From contig NZ_JAFFZE010000030.1 in NCBI RefSeq assembly GCF_025165815.1, positions 1 to 64,000 on the forward strand: a DNA stretch of 64,000 nt, read 5' to 3'. This document shows, one piece after another, positions 18,140-27,070 of the stretch. This DNA is from Actinophytocola gossypii. Lineage in GTDB: Bacteria; Actinomycetota; Actinomycetes; Mycobacteriales; Pseudonocardiaceae. Under the pieces are notes generated by a model. It had not been told where the DNA came from and ran no database searches. It saw nothing but the letters and a program-made list of their open reading frames with translations. Positions within the stretch are counted from its first letter, which is position 1; each line of letters opens with the position of its first letter. A program made the position numbers and the translations under genes.

Positions 18140-18225
18140 CGGTTTGCATAATTCCCGCGACCTGCGGAAATAGAGAATTCCATGCATAGAACAGAGCAGC
18201 TCAGGTCCGCTGAAGGCAGTTCACC

Positions 18226-19020
18226 TCATGAACGGCATAGTGAACTCTCCTGATTTTCTCCTTCTCCTTCATCACGGAGCAGCAGGTCCGCGCCCTTGGC
18301 CGACTCCGGAACCTCGATGCCGCCGACCGTGCTCTGTCCGGGCCTCGACACGTCACCGGAGACGACCACGCGTCGGCCGTACGCATGCACGACGACACCG
18401 GCGCCGCCGATGATATGTCCTGCGGGAAAGAGTTCGACCTCCACGTCCCCGATGCGCGTCCGTGTTCCGAACGGAACCTCGCGGACCTGCTCGAGAGCGT
18501 GCTTGACATCCTCGCGCAGGTAGGGCGCGGGAGAGGCTTCCGCCGCGTCGTTCTCGTCGCTACGGCGCGCGAGCACCTTCGCCGAGTCCAACCACATCGT
18601 GGCCAGGAACGCGGCGGTCGCACCGGTGGCGAACACCGGGATCCCGGGCTGGTCGACCAGCAGTGCGGGGACCCAGCCCGCGTGGTCGTTGTGGGCGTGG
18701 GTCACGACGATACCGTGCAGTGGCCCTGCGACGGCCCGGTCGATGCGCTCCGGCGCCATCTCCGCAATGGAGCGCCCCGTGGGGCGAGTCCCAGCGTCGA
18801 TCAGCAACCGGGTATCGCCGGCCGTGATCAGTACGCAGGAGCCACCGATCGCCCGGCCACCACCCAGCACGGCCACCTGGAGGACGCGTTCACGCACCTG
18901 GGCCGGCGGACGCGGTGGGGTGACGTAGGCGGCGAGGAGGGCGGGCAACCAGTCGCCCACGGTATCGGCGATATCGGCAGCAAGACCGACGATTCCGGCG
19001 GCTTCGACCAGTCGGGACAT
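18226..19020 (-). pseudogene. Truncated beta-lactamase-fold metallo-hydrolase (beta-CASP/RNase-like)
   Basis: The frame starts MSRLVEAAGIVGLAADIAD at ATG 19020. Metallo-beta-lactamase motifs are clear: VVTHAHNDHAGW (HxHxDH), AGHIIGGAGVVVH and SGDVSRPGQS. In CPSF/RNase J-like relatives the SGD motif is followed by an ESTYGD segment and a beta-CASP domain of about 200 residues. Here the sequence changes to unrelated residues after GADLLL (near 18280) and stops at 264 residues. The break lies 140 bp from the tRNA-Pro att core, so insertion or excision of the neighbouring element probably removed the 3' end. Confidence 0.65.
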
Positions 19021-19122
19021 GTCCACGCGCGACGGAGCCGTCGGCCTGCCGGGGTCGACTCGCGCCGGTTCTCCCGGTGGACGTGGGCCACGCTGCGGCC
19101 CTGGGACGAGGAGGTGGGCGGG

Positions 19123-19475
19123 ATGGATACCGAGGAGGCCCGGCTTCGGGAACGGGTGGACAGGCTCGCGCGGGGGCTCGGCACGCTGCACATCGAGACC
19201 ACGGCTGCTCGCCGAAGGCGTTCACCTACGAGATGGAGTTCCTCGCTTCGCTCGGCACAAGGGTCGAGCACGGCAGTGGCACCACCCGTCGGCGGATGGA
19301 GTCGGCGTTCAACGCGCTGCGCCTCGCTCGGCAGCACCGTATCGCCTCGGAGTGGGCCGCAGTGGGACGGCGGATCGCCGACGGCGACGGGACGATGGCC
19401 AGCCAGGGTCTAATGAGGGGCGTGCCGGGTTTTTTGGAACGCTGCGGTTACCTGCGCGCCGATCTCCGGGGTTAA
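19123..19475 (+). pseudogene. Small unrecognised gene with one frameshift
   Basis: ATG 19123 has an excellent ribosome site (GAGGAGG, 7 bases upstream) and opens MDTEEARLRERVDRLARGLG. Around 19200-19220 the coding character moves to another frame (AFTYEMEFLASLGTRVEHG ... FLERCGYLRADLRG) and ends at 19475. The combined product would be a helical protein of about 117 residues. I do not recognise the family. It is divergent from the truncated metallo-hydrolase and overlaps the end of the convergent membrane-protein gene. Confidence 0.4.
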
Positions 19476-20294
19476 TTGGCCCGTCAGCTCAAATCCGAGT
19501 TGATTCGCGACGTCTCGGCTGTGCAGGTCGACCGAGGACTCTACAAGGTCCGCGTAAACACCGACCGAGCGGCGGATTCGTCGTCGCGACATCAGCGACA
19601 ACCACAGTCCCGGTACGAGCGCGGGCCACCAGAACGCGCCGACGGCCAGGCACGCCAGGGCCCACATCGGGGTGCGAGCGGCCGAGGCGCACCGCTCCTG
19701 ACTGGTCGCCACCTCCGCTCGGGTCGCGTCCGGCAGTACCAGCCACAGGCGCGGCCAGGTAGCGGTCAGGTCGAGGCCGGTGCTACGACGGACGCGGTCG
19801 GCGACGGCACGCAGCCGGTCGCCGGCCCACGTCGGGCAGGTCGGCTCGATCTCGGAGATCGCGTCGCGTCGTAGCACCGCGTGACGCGCCCTGAGCCTGG
19901 CCTGGCGGTCGTCCGGACCGGCGAGCACCGCCTTGACTGCGGTGTCCGCCTTCGCCACTGCCCGCTGCCAGCGGCGACGACGCAGCGCGGTGAACGGCCT
20001 GCCGAGGCCCGTGCCCGTGGCTCCCCACGTGGCGATTACGACGTCGCCCAGTGCGGTCACCGCGAGGCACACCACGGCGGTCGCGGCGAGGAAGCCCGCT
20101 GCGGCCCACGCCAGAGCCGGGCCCGTGGAGACCGTCATCACGTGGGACCGCAGTAGCGCGACGTCGAGGGCGTGCGAGTGCCCGAGCACGGCCGCCACCA
20201 TCGTGACCGCCACGAACACTGCGGCGGGCAGCGTGAGCGCGGTGGCCCAGCGGCCCACCAGATTCCTGCCGAGCTCGGTGAGGAAGGCGTTCAC
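19410..20294 (-). CDS. Multi-pass membrane protein of the TPR-CHAT cassette
   Basis: The protein is 294 residues from ATG 20294. Hydrophobic segments occur at about residues 17-36 (LTLPAAVFVAVTMVAAVLG), 58-85 (ALAWAAAGFLAATAVVCLAV) and 220-240 (MWALACLAVGAFWWPALVPG). A charged cytoplasmic-looking middle part contains many Arg/Ala helices. No family is recognised. The start codon overlaps the stop of the preceding 118-residue gene (ATGA), so the two are translationally coupled, and both are divergent from the TPR-CHAT gene. A membrane target or effector of the CHAT protease is a reasonable guess only. Confidence 0.75.
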   Translation of the reverse strand: MNAFLTELGRNLVGRWATALTLPAAVFVAVTMVAAVLGHSHALDVALLRSHVMTVSTGPALAWAAAGFLAATAVVCLAVTALGDVVIATWGATGTGLGRPFTALRRRRWQRAVAKADTAVKAVLAGPDDRQARLRARHAVLRRDAISEIEPTCPTWAGDRLRAVADRVRRSTGLDLTATWPRLWLVLPDATRAEVATSQERCASAARTPMWALACLAVGAFWWPALVPGLWLSLMSRRRIRRSVGVYADLVESSVDLHSRDVANQLGFELTGQLTPEIGAQVTAAFQKTRHAPH

Positions 20295-20647
20295 AGCTCA
20301 ACCGTGGTTTCGCGGAATGGTTGGCCGGTGAGGTGGCACGACGGCGGCTTGTCGGTCGCCACGCGCGGGCACGCGCCCGTCGGGCACACCCATGCTGTGA
20401 CGACCACGTTCCGCGCTCCCGGCCACGGTTGGAAGCTGCGGTATGCCCGTGTCAGGTGGTCGATGCCGTGCTCGGCGAAGGCGCTGTCGAGCAGGTCGAG
20501 GTCGGCTGCTGGCACGTTGCCACGAGACGCCGCCGCGACGACCCTGGCCAGCACGTCCGCCACCCCGTACCGCGCGGCGCGTTCCGCCAGTGCCTCTCCT
20601 GCTTGTTGGCAGAGCACTTCGACACGTGGACCGGTCGTTGATGCCAT
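20291..20647 (-). CDS. Small Cys/His-containing protein of the TPR-CHAT cassette
   Basis: The protein is 118 residues from ATG 20647, with GGAG eight bases upstream. The N-terminal half is an Ala-rich helical segment (EVLCQQAGEALAERAARYGV). The C-terminal half has a Cys-spaced region, VTAWVCPTGACPRVATD then PSCHLTGQPF, which looks like a small metal-binding knuckle. No named family is recognised. Its stop overlaps the next gene's start by 4 bp, and its own start faces the TPR-CHAT gene across a 72-bp gap that must hold both promoters. Confidence 0.7.
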   Translation of the reverse strand: MASTTGPRVEVLCQQAGEALAERAARYGVADVLARVVAAASRGNVPAADLDLLDSAFAEHGIDHLTRAYRSFQPWPGARNVVVTAWVCPTGACPRVATDKPPSCHLTGQPFRETTVEL

Positions 20648-20719
20648 GCCGATCTCCGCTCCCCCTTCTTCGCGATCCCCGACACGCTACCGTGGACGGA
20701 ACGGGTCAGGGGGCTTCGC

Positions 20720-23700
20720 GTGTATGACGACGTTCGGTTGGTGGTCGAGAACTTCGAGTACTCCGGTGACGTCGGCGCACTGCTCGCCGCCGCCCTCCCG
20801 CCGCCGTCGCAGTGCCCTCGGCACCTGCTGCCGCACCTCGCGCGGGCGCACTGGCACCGATACCGCGCGCAGAGCGGTTTCGAAGGGCTGATCGACCGGG
20901 AGTGCGCAGCGTCCATCGTGGGTGAGGACGCCGATCTCGCGGTCGCCGCTGTCACGGCAGAGGAACGGTACTGGGACCTGCTGGAGGCACGGGCGAATTT
21001 CCACGAATGTCAGGACGCCGGGTCGATCGTCGACTTCGTCAACGCTTACACGGCGTTGCTGGACGCGGTCGACGACGAGCGGATGACGGTCGCACTCACC
21101 GTCGACCAATGCGCGTTGCTGCTCACGCTCGACGAGTACCGCGGCACGAACGACTACGCAGAGAACGTCGTCAACGGGTTGGCGTGGGCGTTGGCCCGCA
21201 CGCCCCACGACGACCCGCAACGCGCTCGCCGGCTGGTCGACCGCGCCCGTGCCAGGGCGAACGCTGGGTGGCGTCGAAGCGGGGTGATCGCCGACTATCG
21301 GGCCGCCACCCAGCTGGCACTGCGTGAACGTCCGGTGTGGCGCGACATCGTGATCGAGCTCGCGCAGTACGAGTCCGATCTCTATGCGAACGGGGGCGCG
21401 CCGATCCACCTGGCGGGTGCGCTCGTCACGTGCCGCGACCTCGCCGACGCGCTGGAGCGGGACTTCGGCCACAGCGCCGCGCTGCCCGCGCTCGCTCAGC
21501 TCGAGCGCGAGGTCAGTAGTCGGATCGGGGCGGACGTAGCACAGTTCCTGCTGACCTGTCACCGCGATCCTCGCGCACTGCAGGCGCAGCGCGACAAGGT
21601 CGAAGCGCTGCTGCGACGGGAAATCGGGCCCGGCGTGCTGGTCGAACGGCGAGACCAGGCGTGGTTGCTCACCCTCGGGCTTCCGCTCGACCACGAGGGC
21701 AGGTTGGACGCGCTGTTGGGCCTCTACCGCGCGCACAACGACCTGTGGGAGCTCGGCGGTGACGACACGGCGATCTGGCTCGCCTACGACACGGTCAGCG
21801 AAGCGATGGTCACCACCCCACCCGCCGACGCGCGCAGAGCGGAGCTGCTGACGGCGCTCGCCCACGCCGCCACCACCGTCTCCGTCCAGACCGGTTCCCC
21901 CGACGACGCGACGGCCGCGGTCGACGCTGCCCGCGCCCTGCTGGAGATGCCGGCGCCCGACGACGCTGAGCGAGCACTTCGGCTGTCCACCCTGGCGTCC
22001 GCGCTGGCCAGGCAGTTCGAGCTGGACGCCAACCCGGCGGCCGGCCAGGAGGCCATCACCGTTGCCGAGGAGTCCATCGCGCTGACTCCGCCCGGCGACG
22101 AGGAGCTCGCGCTGCGCTGGTCGGATTTGTCCGCCGCGGCGTGGAAGGTGGCCGAGTCCGAGGACCACAGCCTATTCGCCAAGGCCGTCGACGCGGGTGC
22201 GCAGGCGGTTGCAGCCATTCCTGCCGACGACGTACGCCGCGTCGGGATGCTGTACAACTACGCCGCCGCTGTGCAGAGCCAGGCGGTCACCACGGCGGTC
22301 ACTGACGCGGAACCGTACCGCGAGGCCGAACGCGCCTACCGGGCCGCGCTTGCGTCGCTACCGCCCGGTCACCCCGACCACCCACGCATCGAGAGCACGA
22401 TAGCCGACCTGCTGTATCACCGGTACCGGCACTGCGGTGACCTGGACGCCCTGGACGACTCGCTCGACCTCGCGAAAAAGGCAGTCCGCGAGACTCCGCA
22501 GGACCACCACTGGTGGCCGTTACGGGCACTCGCACTGGCGCGCACGGCTCGTGAACTCGCCACGTTCGGCGGGCTGCGGGCCGACGAGCTGCGCGAACTC
22601 GCTATCAGGCAGTACCAGTCGGTCGCGGCACACCCCGCCACCACCGCAGAGCATCGGATGCTGTGCGAGCAGGCGCGGGCCAGGATGCTCGCCGAGGCGG
22701 ACCCGGTGATGTGGCTGGACGCGCAGGAACGGGTGATCGCCGCGATCCCCACGACGATCAGCCGGGCGCTGCCCCGGTCCCAACGGCTGAACGCCGCGCG
22801 GCAGGTGGACGGTCTCGCCGACCTGGTGGTGGACGCGGGTGTGCGGTCGGGGGAGCTGGAAAGGGCACTGCAGCTGGTCGAACGGTGTCGGGCCGTGCTG
22901 TTCGCCGACGCATGGGGGATCCGCCGCGGCTGGACGAAACTGCGCGAGATCGAGCCGCAGCTCGCCGAGAAGCTCAGCCAGGTGGAGAAGGACCTGGCCG
23001 ACGCCGACTCGTATTCCGACGTGACGTTCCACATCGAGGTGGAGTACCAGGGCCGCATCTCCGCCAAGGACTGGGACCCGCGGCCGCAGGCCGTCGAACG
23101 GATCAGGCGGCTCGCGGCGCGCCGGGACGGGCTGATCAAAACCGTGCGGGCGGTGCCGGGGTTTGAGAACCTGCTGATGCCGCCGAGCCTCGAGGTGCTG
23201 CGCGAACGCCTGGTCGGGCGCACCGCAGTGGTCGTGAGCGCACACGGCACCGCGATTGTCGTTTCCGGCGACCACAGGCAACCCGTCGAGGCCGTGCCGC
23301 TGCCACAGCTGACCGAAGTCACCGCCCGCACCCAGGTCAGGAAGCTGCGGGCCGCGCTCGCCAACGTGAAGGATCCCACGTGCTCGTTCGACCGGCGCGA
23401 GCAGGCTCAGCTTGACGTGCACGCCGTGCTGGAGTGGTTGTGGGACACCACGGCTGTGCCGGTGCTCGATCGCGCCGCAGACTCGCGGCTGTGGTGGTGC
23501 CCGATCGGCATCGCGGCAGAGCTGCCGCTCCACGCGGCGGGCAGGCACCGCGACCGCACCGGACAGACAGTGTTCGACCGCGTTGTCTCCTCGTACACGC
23601 CGTCGCTCACCGCGCTCGCTGACACCGCCACCACACCCCCGCCGCATGACGCCCGCCACAACGCGCTCATCATCGGGGTCGGCGAACGTGACGGCGTGCT

Positions 23701-24250
23701 CGTGCTGCCAAACGCCCGCGACGAGGCCGAGGCGGTGGCCGCGCTGCTGCCCGGCTCCACGGTGCTCGTCGACTCCGCCGCCTCCGCGGACGCCATCAAC
23801 GAAGGCCTGCACGAGCACGCGATCGCCCACTTCGCCTGCCACGGCCGGGCGGTCGACTCCACCGGGCACCCCGATCTCGGCGGACTGATGCTCAGCAACG
23901 GGATGTTCGTGCCGTCGTTAGTGCACGGCCTGCGCACCACGCGAGCGCGGTTCGCGTTCCTGTCCGCATGCGGCACCGCCGGTCCTGATCAAGAGCTGTT
24001 CGACGAGCCACTGAACCTGGCTTCGGCGTTTCACCTCGCGGGCTTCCGTGGCGTCATCGGCACGCTGTGGCATACCGCAGACAGTGCCGAGACCGCCGTG
24101 GCGGTGTACGAGACGCTCACCGCGCACGGCACCCGACCCGCCGACACCGTCCAGGCGGCCGCCGCGCTCACCACGACGATGCGCGGCATGAGAGACGCCT
24201 ACCCGGCCGTGCCATCGCGGTGGGCCGCGCACGTGCACATCGGCAACTGA
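20720..24250 (+). CDS. TPR-repeat protein with C-terminal CHAT (caspase-like) protease domain
   Basis: The protein is 1176 residues from GTG 20720, with a CAGGGGG site upstream. It is mostly alpha-helical repeats (TPR/HEAT-like, residues about 100-700), followed by a linker and a CHAT domain from about residue 960. The His-Cys dyad is visible: His1041 in IAHFACHGRA and Cys1084 in FLSACGTAG, followed by ELFDEPLNLASAFHLAGFRG and VIGTLWH, all typical of CHAT. CHAT domains are clan CD peptidases related to caspase and separase, and relatives act in gasdermin and Craspase-type immune systems. Substrate and trigger are unknown here. The adjacent coupled pair (small Cys protein and membrane protein) probably belongs to the same system. 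Confidence 0.88.
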   Translation: MYDDVRLVVENFEYSGDVGALLAAALPPPSQCPRHLLPHLARAHWHRYRAQSGFEGLIDRECAASIVGEDADLAVAAVTAEERYWDLLEARANFHECQDAGSIVDFVNAYTALLDAVDDERMTVALTVDQCALLLTLDEYRGTNDYAENVVNGLAWALARTPHDDPQRARRLVDRARARANAGWRRSGVIADYRAATQLALRERPVWRDIVIELAQYESDLYANGGAPIHLAGALVTCRDLADALERDFGHSAALPALAQLEREVSSRIGADVAQFLLTCHRDPRALQAQRDKVEALLRREIGPGVLVERRDQAWLLTLGLPLDHEGRLDALLGLYRAHNDLWELGGDDTAIWLAYDTVSEAMVTTPPADARRAELLTALAHAATTVSVQTGSPDDATAAVDAARALLEMPAPDDAERALRLSTLASALARQFELDANPAAGQEAITVAEESIALTPPGDEELALRWSDLSAAAWKVAESEDHSLFAKAVDAGAQAVAAIPADDVRRVGMLYNYAAAVQSQAVTTAVTDAEPYREAERAYRAALASLPPGHPDHPRIESTIADLLYHRYRHCGDLDALDDSLDLAKKAVRETPQDHHWWPLRALALARTARELATFGGLRADELRELAIRQYQSVAAHPATTAEHRMLCEQARARMLAEADPVMWLDAQERVIAAIPTTISRALPRSQRLNAARQVDGLADLVVDAGVRSGELERALQLVERCRAVLFADAWGIRRGWTKLREIEPQLAEKLSQVEKDLADADSYSDVTFHIEVEYQGRISAKDWDPRPQAVERIRRLAARRDGLIKTVRAVPGFENLLMPPSLEVLRERLVGRTAVVVSAHGTAIVVSGDHRQPVEAVPLPQLTEVTARTQVRKLRAALANVKDPTCSFDRREQAQLDVHAVLEWLWDTTAVPVLDRAADSRLWWCPIGIAAELPLHAAGRHRDRTGQTVFDRVVSSYTPSLTALADTATTPPPHDARHNALIIGVGERDGVLVLPNARDEAEAVAALLPGSTVLVDSAASADAINEGLHEHAIAHFACHGRAVDSTGHPDLGGLMLSNGMFVPSLVHGLRTTRARFAFLSACGTAGPDQELFDEPLNLASAFHLAGFRGVIGTLWHTADSAETAVAVYETLTAHGTRPADTVQAAAALTTTMRGMRDAYPAVPSRWAAHVHIGN

Positions 24251-24350
24251 TCCCGTGGACGTGGATGAGGCAATGACCCGGCTGGCGGCCTTCGCCGACT
24301 TTGCCCCCGCCGCCCGCAGGTCTGCGCATTCGGCAACTCACCAAGAGCCC

Positions 24351-24520
24351 CTAACGCATTGATGTCTGGAGTCGGCGCCAGCTGATGATGCTGGTGGTGA
24401 GTGTGAGGAAGCCGTGGTGGATGTCGGTGCGGCGTTCCCAGCGCTCGGCGAGGCGGTCTCGCCCGCTCCGATGGACCAGCACCGCACGGTTGCGGTTGCG
24501 GTAGCGGTCGGTACTGGTGC
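24351..24520 (-). mobile_element. IS5-family transposase C-terminal remnant
   Basis: The minus strand reads DRYRNRNRAVLVHRSGRDRL ... ERWERRTDIHHGFLTLTTSI and ends ISWRRLQTSMR before a TAG at 24353. This is the usual end of actinobacterial IS5-type transposases. The rest of the element is absent. A more decayed relative lies near 13705-13790. Confidence 0.65.
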
Positions 24521-24524
24521 GACG

Positions 24525-24741
24525 GGCCGACGCTGGTGACGGGGCCGGTATCGAGGAGCAACCAGGTGAGCTTGCTGTCCTCTGGGAGCGGGATGTTCTC
24601 TAGCAGTTCCCACCACGCGGCGGGGATGCCGTCGTCAAGCGCTCCCTCGGGCAGGAACGCGAGCGCAGCCCCGCTGCCGTCGAGGGCAGTGAGAGCCTCG
24701 CGTAGCGGGGAACAAGCCGACCACCAGTGGGAATCACTCAC
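24525..24741 (-). pseudogene. N-terminal fragment of an unrecognised protein, cut by IS debris
   Basis: From GTG 24741 the frame reads SDSHWWSACSPLREALTALD, then FLPEGALDDGIPAAWWELLE and WLLLDTGPVTS. About 70 residues look like real coding sequence before it runs into the IS5 remnant. The start codon itself lies inside the IS256 end remnant to its right. I do not recognise the family; it may be an immunity-type protein. Confidence 0.35.
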
Positions 24742-24808
24742 AGTACCCATCTCGCCGGACCTTCGGCCCGGCGTGTCTCGCCGGGCACACCGATCTCGGA
24801 ACAGTCCA
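24729..24808. mobile_element. Solo end of an IS256-family element
   Basis: CACTCACAGTACCCATC..., CCGGACCTTCGG and CACACCGATCTCGGAACAGT match the right end of the intact IS256-type element at 55223-55293 with a few differences. No transposase frame remains. Confidence 0.6.
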
Positions 24809-25131
24809 GGGAACTCTGCGAACCACACGAGAAAGTAGGTCAACGTCGATTGTTTTTGGTAAGTTGTTTGTTGGCCCGTTCTCTTTCTGCCCTCGCATCT
24901 TCGACAGCTTGGACTGTCTGATCAAGATCCAGTAACGAACGTCCGGAGGCTGCTGGCGCGCCTTGGCTGACCTCGTCGACTCCGCCATCGTCCAGTCCTA
25001 CCTGGACACAGCCACCAAGTGGGGCCGCTACCATCAGCATTACACCAGCTGAATAGCTACGATCAACGCTGCCAGGGCCTGCTGCGCCGGCACCGACCAC
25101 CAGGGCCTTCTTCTCGATTCGAGAAGGTCCG
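24809..25131. other. Debris between the IS remnant and the second immunity gene
   Basis: There is no intact gene. A minus-frame segment ending at 24840 reads QTVQAVEDARAERERANKQL and resembles the HAVQAVEDAGAENEWIRENS stretch of the nearby Rhs protein. It may be left from another Rhs C-terminal tip. A plus-strand tail LVDSAIVQSYLDTATKWGRY ending at 25050 is unassigned. Confidence 0.35.
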
Positions 25132-25482
25132 TCATTCGGTGTCGGCGACCTCGGCGAGATAATCAAAGTGCTCACGGGAAGACCCCACCAAACCGGCCTT
25201 GCCCACGCCAAGAACACGCCGCAAGACAAATTTTGGTAGCACACCTCGTTCGGCGAACTCCGCTAACGAGTGAAGCTGTGCTTCCTGCGCCGCAAGGTCG
25301 GTCTCGACCTCATAGCTGCATCCCACAACAAAAGTCAGGATCAGTGTCTCCGCATCGCTGTATTCCTGTATGAGGTCCGTCGCAGCATCAGCCCCCTGAG
25401 CTCGAGCCGCCGAATCAGCACTCACAATGTCCCGAAGGATCCCCAGAATCCGCACCCCCTCATCCCTCTGTATGCTTACCAT
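25132..25482 (-). CDS. Probable immunity protein for the second Rhs toxin
   Basis: The protein is 116 residues from ATG 25482 (MVSIQRDEGVRILGILRDIV). It is acidic and helical with no signal peptide; motifs such as YSDAETLILTFVVGCSYEVE and FAERGVLPKFVLRRVLGVG are visible. Its ATG overlaps the toxin stop codon in the string ATGGTAA, so translation is coupled. This tight order (Rhs tip, then a small acidic gene) is the normal toxin-immunity arrangement. The immunity role is inferred from that arrangement; I cannot name a family. Confidence 0.65.
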   Translation of the reverse strand: MVSIQRDEGVRILGILRDIVSADSAARAQGADAATDLIQEYSDAETLILTFVVGCSYEVETDLAAQEAQLHSLAEFAERGVLPKFVLRRVLGVGKAGLVGSSREHFDYLAEVADTE

Positions 25483-27070
25483 GGCAACGGGATCCCTCCT
25501 GGCCACGGGATGTGCGTCGCGTTCGCCGCGGCCGGATCGTAGTTCGGACTGTTGGGATTGTGGACGCCTCTCGGGTACAGGTTACCTTGTGCATCGGCGT
25601 ACCGTCCTCCGACTTGGATCCGATAGGTCGGCCCACTGGCCGCGTTCGATCCCAAGGGCGCGGTCAGATCAGCATCGTGTGCACGAAGGCGGATGGTTTG
25701 CCCTTGCTTGTTTACCCACTTGTACTCGACGCCTACTTGTGATCCACCAGTAGACGACGGTGTCAGCCGACGCATCGAGGCGCCCTTTGGCACGATTGCC
25801 ATCGGGTTTCCATACCCGCCCAGGGTATTGGCAGCCCGCCCACCCGATGCACCTAATCTCAGTCCGAGCAAAGCGAACAGAGCAGTCTCTACGTGAGCAT
25901 TGACCGCGTGCTCGAATTCACCTTCTTGACCGCATTCTTCAAAGTGGTCGAGACAGTATGTGGCGGCGATCCTTTTGGCTCCAGCGACATCGTCAGGATG
26001 ATCGAGGATGTGACGCCATGCTTCCTGACATCCTTTGCGGCCAAAGCATGCGTTCTCGCCGCCGCCCATGCCCATGCGCCAGAAATCGCGATCGGTCGCT
26101 CCGTATTGCGCGGACCAGAGCGACGCGAGCTGGGTCGGGTCATCGACCGATTGAGGCGAATTCTCCCGAATCCACTCGTTTTCCGCCCCGGCGTCTTCTA
26201 CTGCTTGGACTGCGTGCTTGATTTGTTGTGGGGTGGATCCGCAGACGCAGTCGCCGAGAAGGTATCTGTGGCCGTCGATTTCGATGCCGGTGATGGGGTT
26301 GCCGCCGGCAATGCTGTAGCGGTTGCCGGTCCAGGGGTTGGTGGTGAGGTTGAGGTCTGCCATGGCCCCGTTGTATGTATCGCGGACGGTGAAGCGGTTG
26401 ATACCGGGTTGGTAGTCGCGGAACCCCATGTCGTAGCCGCCGGAGGCGGGGTCGAAGCGTTTGCCGGTGTAGCGGTAGTAGTTGAACGGTTCCTTGCCGG
26501 GTTGCTGCGCATCCGGCTTGTCGACCCCTGTAAACGCCTCGGTGTCGTCGTTGCCGTAGGCGGTATAGCCGTAGGTGGCTTTGGTGTCACCGATGCTGGT
26601 GGTGAGGGTTTCGACGTCGGTGTGCGGGTTGTAGCCGTAGAAGGCGTCCTCGGCGACCTCGGGCCCGCCGCCGTCGGTGTCCTTTTTGTTTTGAGTGAGG
26701 CGGCGGCCGTAGGCGTCGTACTGGTAGGTGCGTTGGAGTTGGCCTGCGATTTCTTCGGCGACGACTTTGTCGGTGAGGCCGAGGTAGGCGAAGTCGGTGG
26801 TCTTCGCGTCCGCCGTGCCGGCGTGGTCGGTTTTCGAGGTGGTGCGGTCGAGGGGGTCGTAGCGGTAGGTGGTGTCGACGATGGCGCCGGTGTCGTCGAG
26901 TGTGCGGTGTTTGGTGGTGCGGTCGAACCCGTCGTACGCGTAGTGCTCGACGATCTGGTCGGCGGAGAAGACGGTGTCCAGCCGACCGAACGGGTCGTAG
27001 TTGTAGCTGCCGGTCACACCATCGGTCACCGCGGTGGCGAGGCGGTTGCGGTCGTAGGTGAAACGGGGCG
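25476..27070 (-). pseudogene. 5'-truncated Rhs protein with a type 30-like polymorphic toxin tip
   Basis: About 530 codons of an Rhs protein remain. Visible parts are YD repeats (FTYDRNRLATAV, YNYDPFGRLDTVFS), the actinobacterial Rhs core end (DYQPGINRFTVRDTYNGAMA, then TTNPWTGNRYSIAGGNP), a linker, and a C-terminal tip. The tip contains VEYKWVNKQGQTIRLRAHDA, GSNAASGPTYRIQVGGRYAD, YPRGVHNPNSPNYDPAAAN and THIPW. That pattern is what I know as polymorphic toxin type 30. The 5' end is replaced at 27070/27071 by an IS3 inverted repeat, so the signal peptide and most repeats are lost. It may still act as a C-terminal cassette donor for recombination into an intact Rhs gene. Confidence 0.75.
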
